DNA of 5,084 bases from Limisphaerales bacterium (GCA_003152145.1 PLZL01000410.1:1-5084), one strand, 5' to 3'; shown: positions 1 through 5,084, counted from the first letter of the stretch. Numbers and translations: made by a program. The notes: generated by a model from the sequence alone, not told the origin.

Positions 1-872
1 TGGGCGCGGTCTGGATCCGCTGGTTTATCGGCATTTCCGTTGTCGCCATGATCGCGTTCATCGTTTGGGAATTCCGGGTGAAGGACCCGCTGGTGAATTT
101 GCGGATTTTGCGCAGCCGGAATTTCGCCACCGGCCTGATGTTGATGACGGTCATCGGCATCATCCTTTACGGCACGACGGCGGAGCTGCCGCTGTTTCTG
201 CAAACGCTGATGGGTTATCCGGCGCTGCAAAGCGGCTACACGATGAGTCCGCGCGGCATCGCCGCCTTCTTCACCACGTTTCTGGTGGGACGGCTGGTCG
301 GGCGCGTCCCGCTGCGCTGGCTGCTGGGTTTTGGGTTTTCGATGTTGAGCCTGTCCGCGTTTCTGTTGAGCGACATCAATCTCCAAGTGAGCATGGCCAG
401 CGTCATTTTTCCGACCGTGCTGAACGGCGTGGCCATCAGTTTCATTTTCGTGCCGTTGACGACGGCGACCATGAGCCAGTTGCGGCAGCGGGAAATCGGC
501 AGTGCCACCGGTCTTTACATCCTCATGCAAAACATCGGCGGCAGCATTGGCATCGCGCTCGTCACCACGCTGGTCGCGCGCGGCGCGCAGGCGCATCAGG
601 CGCTCATGGTCGGGCATCTGACGCCGACCGACCCGGTGTTCACACAGCGGCTCGCCGCCGCGCAACACGCGCTGGCGCAGCAGAGCGATCCCGTGACCGC
701 CACGCATCAGGCCTACGGGCTGATTTACAGCACGCTGAACGCGCAGGCGCATTTGTGGGCGTTTGTGGACACGTTCCGCGTGTTCGGACTGATGGTGTTG
801 TGCTGTCTTCCGTTGATTCTGCTGTTCAAACGGGCCAAACATGCGCCAATCCGGCAGGTGGAAGTGCAATGA
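1..872 (+). CDS. DHA2-family MFS multidrug efflux transporter (EmrB/QacA-like), C-terminal part
   Basis: Inner-membrane drug:H+ antiporter of the 14-helix DHA2 branch of the major facilitator superfamily, expected to export toxic or lipophilic compounds. The window cuts the 5' end: the first whole codon is at base 3 and 289 residues remain, roughly the last 55-60% of a typical ~510-residue EmrB. Visible are a hydrophobic helix at residues 3-23, the cytoplasmic motif KDPLVNLRILRSRNF (27-41) that precedes a helix in EmrB-like proteins, then helices near 43-66, 85-103, 106-123 and 131-157. QREIGSATGLYILMQNIGGSIGIA (162-185) is the conserved late-helix region. A hydrophilic loop (about 194-245) precedes the last helix (about 250-275), which also matches DHA2 topology. 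The ATG at base 48 lies inside a helix and is not the true start. EmrB-type proteins usually pair with an HlyD-type membrane-fusion subunit; none is visible here, though it could lie upstream. The substrate cannot be told from sequence. Confidence 0.9.
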   Translation, partial: GAVWIRWFIGISVVAMIAFIVWEFRVKDPLVNLRILRSRNFATGLMLMTVIGIILYGTTAELPLFLQTLMGYPALQSGYTMSPRGIAAFFTTFLVGRLVGRVPLRWLLGFGFSMLSLSAFLLSDINLQVSMASVIFPTVLNGVAISFIFVPLTTATMSQLRQREIGSATGLYILMQNIGGSIGIALVTTLVARGAQAHQALMVGHLTPTDPVFTQRLAAAQHALAQQSDPVTATHQAYGLIYSTLNAQAHLWAFVDTFRVFGLMVLCCLPLILLFKRAKHAPIRQVEVQ

Positions 873-929
873 AATGCCGGTGACCGGACAATTTTCAGGC
901 ATCGTGCGTGAAATTTTTACGCGCTTGGG

Positions 930-958
930 TTGATTCTTCCGGGAAATTCCGCAAATAT
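930..958 (+). promoter_or_regulatory. possible weak sigma70-type promoter for the pseudopilin gene
   Basis: TTGATT (930-935) and AAATAT (953-958) are separated by 17 bp. The -35 matches consensus at 4 of 6 positions and the -10 at 3 of 6. Transcription would begin near 965, a short distance before the candidate ATG codons at 983 and 995. If real, this rules out the GTG at 908 as the start. The match is weak and the 122-bp gap after the transporter holds no better candidate. Confidence 0.22.
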
Positions 959-994
959 GGCGTGGCATTGCCGATGCTGGCAATGGAAACGGAA

Positions 995-1693
995 ATGAAA
1001 ACTCAACCAACACCGCGCGGCGGCAACGGATTCACTTTGACTGAATTGCTGGTGGTCATTTGCGTGGTTGTATTGTTGGCGGCGGTGCTTTTGCCTGCAC
1101 TACGTGTCGGAGACGGTCGAAAACACGAAAAAATTAATTGCGTAAACAATCTGAAACAAATCGGCCTGTCGTTCCGAATTTGGGAAGGAGACAATGGAGA
1201 CAACTACCCGATGAAAATTTCCGTTACAAATGGCGGCGCAATGGAACTCGCTGTAGCCGGAAATGTTTCTGCGATCTTTCGCGTCATGTCCAATGAGTTG
1301 TCCACGCCAAAAATTTTGTTTTGCCCGCAAGACACCACTCGGCATTACGCATCCAATTTCACAACTGACCTCAATAGCCAAACAATCAGCTACTTTGTTG
1401 GTTTGGACGCGGAAGATAAATACCCGCAAATGATTCTTTCCGGCGACGACAATCTTGAGGTCAACGGTGTTCGCGTTCGTCCCGGAATTCTGTATCTTTC
1501 AACAAATGCTTCCGTTGAATGGACGGAGAATGAACGACACGGGCGTCCGCAGCAGTGGAGCTTCCGAAATCAACATTTACGCATCGGTAACATCGGTCTC
1601 GCGGACGGTTCGGTGCTAACAACAACCACTTTGACTTTCCAATCCGCGCTCGCTAACACCGGCAACGCCACCAACCGTCTGGTAATTCCCTGA
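995..1693 (+). CDS. prepilin-type N-terminal cleavage/methylation protein with H-X9-DG motif (type II secretion pseudopilin-like)
   Basis: Exported pilin-like protein of 232 residues. With the start at 995 it has a basic 12-residue leader ending in Gly, then FTLTELLVVI. A prepilin peptidase would cut between G12 and F13, and the methylation-associated Glu sits at mature position +5 (E17). The hydrophobic stem runs over residues 13-36. After it come CVNNLKQIGL (49-58), a second Cys in FCPQD (C110), SYFVGLDA (132-139), LSGDDNL (148-154) and GNIGLADGSV (198-207). H194 and D204-G205 are exactly nine residues apart, fitting the H-X9-DG motif of prepilin-like families expanded in Planctomycetes, Lentisphaerae and Verrucomicrobia. 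The role of individual members is unknown; they may be minor pseudopilins or surface proteins. An in-frame GTG at 908 and ATGs at 974 and 983 are alternatives; 995 is preferred because it gives a normal short leader. No Shine-Dalgarno is evident. Three lines counted in this gene are about 53% GC, against about 65% in a line of the transporter, which fits a recently duplicated or transferred gene. Confidence 0.86.
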   Translation: MKTQPTPRGGNGFTLTELLVVICVVVLLAAVLLPALRVGDGRKHEKINCVNNLKQIGLSFRIWEGDNGDNYPMKISVTNGGAMELAVAGNVSAIFRVMSNELSTPKILFCPQDTTRHYASNFTTDLNSQTISYFVGLDAEDKYPQMILSGDDNLEVNGVRVRPGILYLSTNASVEWTENERHGRPQQWSFRNQHLRIGNIGLADGSVLTTTTLTFQSALANTGNATNRLVIP

Positions 1694-1696
1694 CCC

Positions 1697-1882
1697 ATGC
1701 ATCGTTCCCGACATGACAAAGAGAAAGAGAAAAAGCGATTTTACCTGCTGCCGGGGCAGGGCGGCCGCGCGCATCGGCGCAAACAGTGGCTCATCATGAA
1801 GTGGTCACTCTTCGTGGCACTGGTCGTGGCCGGAATTCTGGCGGCGTTGATGTATTGGTTGAATCGCCCCAAACTGCATTGA
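1697..1882 (+). CDS. small basic single-pass membrane protein, function unknown
   Basis: I do not recognise a named family. The 61-residue product has a highly charged N-terminus (HDKEKEKKR, residues 6-14), a short block FYLLPGQGGRAHRRK (15-29), and one hydrophobic segment at about 36-55 ending in YWLNRP. The positive-inside rule predicts a cytoplasmic N-terminus and a very short external tail. It starts 3 bp after the pseudopilin stop, so the two could be co-transcribed, but no ribosome-binding site is visible. An ATG at 1713 is in another frame. Evidence that it is real: clear division into a charged tail and a membrane helix, tight spacing, and codon composition like the GC-rich neighbours. 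Short length and lack of a family match keep confidence moderate. Confidence 0.55.
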   Translation: MHRSRHDKEKEKKRFYLLPGQGGRAHRRKQWLIMKWSLFVALVVAGILAALMYWLNRPKLH

Positions 1883-1927
1883 AGCTTGCAAAGCTGCCGG
1901 AGTTGTGGCGGTGTCCTGATCTGAAAC

Positions 1928-2001
1928 GGAGCGCGGATTGTCTTCAACCCGCAGCGGCTGGACGGTGCGGATATGCTGCGAGTTGGGACAACTCGCGCTC
2001 C
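1928..2001. repeat. 74-bp paired-hairpin palindromic element (REP/BIME-like)
   Basis: Perfect 8-bp terminal inverted repeats, GGAGCGCG (1928-1935) and CGCGCTCC (1994-2001), bound two hairpins. The left (1933-1940 with 1945-1952) is 8 bp with one A-C mismatch and a TCTT loop. The right (1978-1985 with 1989-1996) is a perfect 8-bp stem with a GGA loop. The arms 1928-1955 and 1975-2001 are imperfect inverted copies of each other, so the whole can also fold into one long stem around a 19-bp centre. It lies in the 199-bp gap between the small membrane protein and the foldase gene. No long T-run follows, so it is not a standard intrinsic terminator. Confidence 0.7.
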
Positions 2002-2042
2002 ATGTCGCCGGTAATTGGGACACCGCCGAAGTTGTCGCGTGC

Positions 2043-2070
2043 TTGACCCGCCGTTGGTTGTTGTTAGACT
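2043..2070 (+). promoter_or_regulatory. predicted sigma70-type promoter for the foldase-pdxA pair
   Basis: TTGACC (2043-2048, 5 of 6 to consensus) and TAGACT (2065-2070, 4 of 6) are spaced by 16 bp. The ATG of the foldase gene follows 11 bp after the -10, so transcription starting about seven bases downstream would leave a leader of only about five bases. This agrees with the missing ribosome-binding site and supports 2082 over the longer in-frame TTG start at 1938. It is a prediction from motif match and position only. Confidence 0.42.
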
Positions 2071-2081
2071 GGCGTCAGTTG

Positions 2082-3044
2082 ATGAATATTTTCCGTTTCG
2101 TTCCGATTCTGGCTTTGGCGCTTTGCCCCGGCCCGCGTCTTCACGCGGAGATGGTGGACGGCGTCCTGGCCGTCATCAACGACACAGTCATCACGCGCCA
2201 GCAGGTGGAGGAATTTATTGCACCGGCGATTGACTCCCTGCGGCGCGAATACGCCGGCCAGCCGGAGGCGGTGTTCCAGCAGAAACTCACCGGGGTGATC
2301 AACGACGGCCTGGAGCAGTTGGTCGAACGCCAGTTGATTCTGCATGAATTCGACACGCAAGGGTATCGGATGCCGGACAGCTATCTGGATGAGATTGTGC
2401 AAGACCGCATCCGCGAACTCTACAGCGACCGCGTGACGCTGATGAAGACATTGCAGGCGCGGGGCGAGACGTTCGAGTCTTTCCGCGCGGACGTGCGCGA
2501 TCAAGCGATTGCGACATTTATGCGCTCCAAAAACATTGCGCAGGAAATCGTCATCTCGCCCTACAAGGTTGAAACTTATTACCAAGCGCACCAGGACGAT
2601 TTCAAGGTCGAGGACGAAATCAAATTGCGCATGATCGTCCTCAACAAGACCGCCAGCGACGACACCAACGCGGTGAATCTGGCCCGTGAAATCCGGGCCC
2701 AAATCCAGGCGGGGGCGGCGTTCGCGGACATGGCTTCCATTTATTCGCAGGATTCGCTACGCAGCCAGGGCGGCGACCGGGGCTGGATCGAACGGTCCGT
2801 GCTGCGCAAGGAGCTGGCCGACGCCGCGTTCGCGCTCCAGCCCGGCCAGGTGAGCGACGTGACTGAAACACCCGAGACCTGCTATCTCATGCTCGTCGAG
2901 CAGACGCGCCCGGCGCATATCAAACCGCTGAATGACGTCCGCGATGACATTGAAAAAAACCTGCGCGCCCAGGAACAGGCGCGTCTTTTGAAACAGTGGA
3001 TTGCCCGCTTGAAGGCAAAAAGCTTCATCCTCCGCTTCCCATGA
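2082..3044 (+). CDS. SurA-like periplasmic peptidylprolyl isomerase/chaperone (single PpiC domain)
   Basis: Predicted envelope foldase of 320 residues that would help outer-membrane or secreted proteins fold. A signal peptide covers residues 1-22 (MNIFRF, a hydrophobic core, then LHA before E23); C15 is not in a proper lipobox. Residues 24-160 are a helical SurA-type N-terminal region starting VDGVLAVINDTVITRQQVEE, the classic opening of this fold. Residues 180-276 form one parvulin domain with YSQDSLRSQGGDRGWIE (221-237) and the helix ELADAAFALQPGQVSD (244-259). A C-terminal helix (283-313) packs back as in SurA. E. coli SurA is ~430 residues with two parvulin domains; this has one. The usual His of the first strand (HIL) is Met here (LRMIVL, M184), and the last strand has CYLMLVE (267-273) instead of a His-containing G-H-I-I type strand, so isomerase activity may be weak or absent. 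The start is chosen for the signal peptide; in-frame codons back to 1938 overlap the repeat element and predicted promoter. It overlaps pdxA by 4 bp. Confidence 0.88.
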   Translation: MNIFRFVPILALALCPGPRLHAEMVDGVLAVINDTVITRQQVEEFIAPAIDSLRREYAGQPEAVFQQKLTGVINDGLEQLVERQLILHEFDTQGYRMPDSYLDEIVQDRIRELYSDRVTLMKTLQARGETFESFRADVRDQAIATFMRSKNIAQEIVISPYKVETYYQAHQDDFKVEDEIKLRMIVLNKTASDDTNAVNLAREIRAQIQAGAAFADMASIYSQDSLRSQGGDRGWIERSVLRKELADAAFALQPGQVSDVTETPETCYLMLVEQTRPAHIKPLNDVRDDIEKNLRAQEQARLLKQWIARLKAKSFILRFP

Positions 3045-4033
3045 CCGGCTGGATTGGCGTTTCGCTTGGCGACGCGACCGGCGTTGGTCCCGAAGTCGCT
3101 CTCAAGGCCGTCGCCGCCGAAGCCGCGAAAGACGATTCAAAATATCTGCTGGTCGGCGATGAACATTGCGTCCGCCGGCTCATCCGGAAATTCGCACTGA
3201 ACCTGCCGCTCGAAAAATTTTCCGATTACAACGCCGCCGGAAAATTGTTTGCCACCAATCCACCCGCCCAACCGCTGCCGGAAGATTTGCCCGCCGGTTC
3301 GCCGGTGGCCGCGCGCGCCGCCATCGCGTGGTTGCGCGATGGGGCAAAACGTTGTCTGCGGCGCGAACTCGACGCGCTCGTCACCGCGCCCGTCAACAAG
3401 GAATCCATCGTCCGCGCCGGACATAAATTTGTCGGGCAGACTGAATTTCTGTCCGAACTTGCCGGCGCCAAGCGCACCGCAATGATGCTGCTCGGCCACG
3501 ATGAAAAAAACCGCTGGCTCCGCGTCGCGCTGGCCACAATCCACATTTCCATCAAATCGGTTCCCGAAAAACTGACGGCGGAAAAAATCGCGCAGGCCAT
3601 CGAACTCGCCGCGCAAGCCTGCCGCGATCTGGGTTTGCCGCGCGCGCGTGTCGCCGTTTGCGGCCTGAATCCGCACGCGGGTGAAGGCGGCGAATTTGGC
3701 GATGAAGAAATTAGAACCATCACGCCAACGGTGCTCGCCGCCCAAAAACGCGGACTGGACGTCGTCGGCCCATTGAGCGGCGACACAGTTTTTCATTACG
3801 CGCTGCAAGGGGATTTCGACGCGGTGGTCGCAATGTATCACGATCAGGGGCTTGCGCCGTTGAAAGCCGTCGCGTTCGACACCGGCGTGAACTGGACGCT
3901 CGGCCTGCCGTTCATCCGCACCTCGCCCGACCACGGCACGGCCTACGACATCGCCGGAAAGGGAATCGCAAATCCTTCAAGCATGATTGCGGCAATTCGT
4001 TTGGCGAAGCAGTTGACGAAAAGTCGCGCGTGA
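3041..4033 (+). CDS. pdxA: 4-hydroxythreonine-4-phosphate dehydrogenase PdxA
   Basis: Cytosolic NAD-dependent enzyme of the DXP-dependent vitamin B6 pathway. It oxidises 4-phosphohydroxy-L-threonine; the product decarboxylates to 3-amino-2-oxopropyl phosphate, which PdxJ joins to deoxyxylulose phosphate to make pyridoxine phosphate. The 330-residue length matches E. coli PdxA (329). Landmarks: GDATGVGPEV (10-19), TAPVNKESIVRAGHKFVGQTE (115-135), and the three metal-binding histidines in ATIHISIKSVP (H168), GLNPHAGEGGEFG (H212) and MYHDQGLAPLK (H267), equivalent to E. coli H166, H211 and H266. LPFIRTSPDHGTAYDIAGKG (289-308) is the C-terminal signature. Every key residue is present. The ATG at 3041 overlaps the preceding stop as ATGA, so translation is probably coupled; this start puts the conserved N-terminal strand at residue 4, while the in-frame start at 2996 would add 15 residues that merely read through the upstream gene. 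No ribosome-binding site is visible. pdxA directly after a surA-type gene repeats the order known from E. coli. Confidence 0.97.
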   Translation: MTGWIGVSLGDATGVGPEVALKAVAAEAAKDDSKYLLVGDEHCVRRLIRKFALNLPLEKFSDYNAAGKLFATNPPAQPLPEDLPAGSPVAARAAIAWLRDGAKRCLRRELDALVTAPVNKESIVRAGHKFVGQTEFLSELAGAKRTAMMLLGHDEKNRWLRVALATIHISIKSVPEKLTAEKIAQAIELAAQACRDLGLPRARVAVCGLNPHAGEGGEFGDEEIRTITPTVLAAQKRGLDVVGPLSGDTVFHYALQGDFDAVVAMYHDQGLAPLKAVAFDTGVNWTLGLPFIRTSPDHGTAYDIAGKGIANPSSMIAAIRLAKQLTKSRA

Positions 4034-4038
4034 TTTGT

Positions 4039-4193
4039 GGCAGCACCCGCGTCTCGTGGGTTGTTTCGGGCGTCGCGCCCGAAACCTTTCGTGATGTGAA
4101 CCGCAACCGGCTCGTCCGTTTTTCAGAAATACCACGCGTCTTGCCGCAATTCGGCGGGACGCCGAATTGAACCCGCCGGAGGCGGGTGCTACC
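4039..4193. repeat. 155-bp multi-hairpin element with terminal inverted repeats in the convergent pdxA/trpC gap
   Basis: The ends are GGCAGCACCCGC (4039-4050) and GCGGGTGCTACC (4182-4193), inverted copies matching at 11 of 12 positions. Between and overlapping them are four hairpins, each with a 3-nt loop: 4045-4061 (7 bp, one G-T pair), 4063-4085 (perfect 10 bp, loop TCG), 4147-4169 (perfect 10 bp, loop GGA) and 4171-4187 (perfect 7 bp, loop GGA). A less structured middle (about 4086-4146) holds a TTTTT at 4119-4123 with no strong stem just before it. The element begins 5 bp after the pdxA stop and ends 2 bp before the trpC stop, so it fills the gap. It could end transcription from both sides, but no hairpin is followed by a proper T-run, so a terminator call is not justified. 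Confidence 0.75.
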
Positions 4194-4195
4194 GA

Positions 4196-5020
4196 TTAAC
4201 CACCAATCAACTCTCGAATTTTGGATTTGATGTCTCCGCCGCGCATCAACGATTCGCCGACGAGAATTGCGTTGGCTCCGCATTTCTTCAACCGTTCCAC
4301 GTCTGCGCGCGTGCAAATGCCGCTTTCGGCGACCAAAAGTGACGCGTGACGAGTGACAGGTGACGAGAAAAGTTTTGCCGCCAGTTTTTCTGTCGTTGCC
4401 AAATCCACCTTGAAAGTTTTCAAATCACGGTTGTTGACGCCGATAAGCGCGGGGGAAATTTTCATCGCACGATCTAATTCCGCTTCGTCGTGGGCTTCAA
4501 CCAGAACAGCCAAGCCGGCCTCCGTGACGAGCGAATAAAATTTTGCCAGTTGCGAGTCAGTCAAAATGGCCACGATGAGCAGGATGGCGTCCGCGCCCCA
4601 TTCAATGGCTTCGAGGATTTGCCGTTCATCAATGATGAAATCCTTGCGCAACAGCGGCAGTTTCACGGCGGCGCGGATTTGTCGGAGATGATCGAGCGAA
4701 GCTTGGAAAAATTCCCCGTCGGTCAGAACGGAAAGGCAGCTTGCGCCCGCCGCTTCGTATTCTTTCGCGATGCGAACCGGATCGAAGTCCGGGCAAATCA
4801 CGCCGGCGGACGGCGATGCCTTTTTAACCTCGGCAATCAGCGCGATGTCGCCGAGGCACGGCTGGCGCAACGCCGCGAGAAAGTCGCGCCTTTCGCCGCG
4901 CTCCAGCAGCGCGTCGCGCAAATCACCGGCGGCGATGAGTCGTGCGGGCAGTTGCGCGACTTCGCGTTTCTTTTCTTCAACGATGGTGTCGAGAATGTTC
5001 ACTGTTTTATCTGGCAACAT
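4196..5020 (-). CDS. trpC: indole-3-glycerol-phosphate synthase TrpC
   Basis: Cytosolic (beta/alpha)8-barrel enzyme of tryptophan synthesis that decarboxylates and closes 1-(o-carboxyphenylamino)-1-deoxyribulose 5-phosphate to indole-3-glycerol phosphate. The 274-residue length is normal for a stand-alone enzyme with no PRAI (TrpF) fusion. The N-terminal helix ILDTIVEEKKREVA (9-22) is typical. Catalytic positions by family alignment: E64 and K66 in AEVKKASPSAG (63-73), K126 in LLRKDFIID (123-131), E175 in VLVEAHDEAEL (172-182), N196 in IGVNNRDLKTF (193-203) and E232-S233 in LVAESGI (229-235). GANAILVGESLMR (248-260) is the phosphate-binding end. All are intact. The loop before LVAESG (about 217-228) is longer than usual and coincides with a heptamer repeat. 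The ATG at 5020 is the only ATG start in frame within the window; the frame stays open to the window edge but has no ATG, GTG or TTG there. No ribosome-binding site is visible. It converges with pdxA; no other trp gene is in the window. Confidence 0.97.
   Translation of the reverse strand: MLPDKTVNILDTIVEEKKREVAQLPARLIAAGDLRDALLERGERRDFLAALRQPCLGDIALIAEVKKASPSAGVICPDFDPVRIAKEYEAAGASCLSVLTDGEFFQASLDHLRQIRAAVKLPLLRKDFIIDERQILEAIEWGADAILLIVAILTDSQLAKFYSLVTEAGLAVLVEAHDEAELDRAMKISPALIGVNNRDLKTFKVDLATTEKLAAKLFSSPVTRHASLLVAESGICTRADVERLKKCGANAILVGESLMRGGDIKSKIRELIGG
4339..4366. repeat. four-copy heptamer tandem repeat (GTGACNN) inside trpC
   Basis: GTGAC occurs at 4339, 4346, 4353 and 4360, exactly 7 bp apart, giving units GTGACGC, GTGACGA, GTGACAG and GTGACGA. 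On the trpC strand it encodes residues 219-228 (SSPVTRHASL) just before the conserved LVAESG strand. As 7 is not a multiple of 3, each unit is read in a different frame, so the periodicity arises at DNA level and not from a peptide repeat. Confidence 0.8.
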
Positions 5021-5052
5021 CGAACAACAAACATTGAACGCTGAACATCGAA
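5016..5052. repeat. three direct repeats of AACATYGAA at 14-bp spacing over the trpC start
   Basis: AACATCGAA (5016-5024), AACATTGAA (5030-5038) and AACATCGAA (5044-5052) lie exactly 14 bp apart, separated by CAACA and CGCTG. On the trpC strand the unit reads TTCRATGTT, and the ATG in the copy nearest the gene is the trpC start codon. It may be a tandem operator, a degenerate minisatellite end, or part of a larger intergenic array cut by the window. Confidence 0.65.
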
Positions 5053-5084
5053 TTAACTGCGCCAGCCCGGCATTGGGTGTTCGA

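Noticed and set aside
65..883. Second long plus-strand frame overlapping the transporter
   Set aside because: Its translation is rich in Arg, His and Ala with no membrane or domain pattern; it is an alternative frame of the transporter gene.
877..896. CCGG-TGA-CCGG hairpin followed by ACAATTTT as a terminator for the transporter gene
   Set aside because: The stem is only 4 bp and the T-tract is short and offset, so it is too weak to call.
937..956. Imperfect 10-bp direct repeat (TTCCGGGAAA / TTCCGCAAAT) and the small palindrome GGAAATTCC as an operator
   Set aside because: Only 8 of 10 bases match and the half-sites are 4 bp; this is within what chance gives in a gap of this size.
908..994. 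GTG start at 908 extending the pseudopilin by 29 residues
   Set aside because: It would put 41 residues before the prepilin peptidase site instead of about 12, and a possible promoter lies inside it. The extension has no recognisable feature.
1883..1895. AGCTT-GCA-AAGCT hairpin right after the small membrane protein gene
   Set aside because: A 5-bp stem with no T-run; not enough for a terminator or regulatory site.
1938..2081. N-terminal extension of the foldase from the TTG at 1938
   Set aside because: It runs through the palindromic element and predicted promoter and would bury the signal peptide after 48 residues with no export logic.
2064..2702. Long open frame on the minus strand opposite the foldase gene, and similar ones opposite pdxA (3137-3934)
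   Set aside because: They are antisense to genes with clear family motifs, show no family features of their own, and are expected in GC-rich DNA.
4105..4123. Rho-independent terminator ending in TTTTT after pdxA
   Set aside because: The bases before the T-run form only a 3-bp CGG/CCG stem.

Overview
The window most resembles a Verrucomicrobiota genome, probably of the Pedosphaera/Limisphaerales group. The main reason is the gene at 995-1693, a prepilin-type protein with an H-X9-DG motif and a C-terminal block (GNIGLADGSV ... TGNATNRLVIP) of the kind that is highly duplicated in that phylum. The absence of recognisable Shine-Dalgarno sequences and the palindromic elements between genes fit, but do not prove it. 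Taxonomy is inferred from gene content only.

Layout, left to right. 1-872 (+): C-terminal part of a DHA2-type (EmrB/QacA-like) multidrug efflux transporter, cut by the window edge. 995-1693 (+): type II secretion/type IV pilin-like protein, lower in GC than its neighbours. 1697-1882 (+): unrecognised 61-residue basic protein with one membrane segment. 1883-2081: intergenic, with a 74-bp paired-hairpin element (1928-2001) and a plausible sigma70-type promoter (2043-2070) ending 11 bp before the next start. 2082-3044 (+): exported SurA/PpiC-type foldase that appears to lack the parvulin catalytic histidines. 3041-4033 (+): pdxA (4-hydroxythreonine-4-phosphate dehydrogenase), joined to the foldase gene by an ATGA overlap. 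4039-4193: a 155-bp element with near-perfect terminal inverted repeats and four short hairpins, filling the gap between convergent genes. 4196-5020 (-): trpC (indole-3-glycerol-phosphate synthase), with a heptamer repeat inside its coding sequence and a 14-bp-period repeat across its start codon.

How the genes work together: the foldase and pdxA form a translationally coupled pair, the same order as surA-pdxA in E. coli, although the products act in different compartments (envelope protein folding and cytosolic pyridoxal phosphate synthesis). trpC, on the opposite strand, belongs to tryptophan synthesis and shares no evident function with them. The exporter, pseudopilin and small membrane protein are envelope-associated, but nothing shows that they form one system.

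I found no tRNA, rRNA, CRISPR array, insertion sequence or phage gene, and no convincing new multigene system. The least ordinary content is the repeat structure: two palindromic intergenic elements of different families, and two short-period tandem arrays, one absorbed into a conserved enzyme and one covering its start codon.
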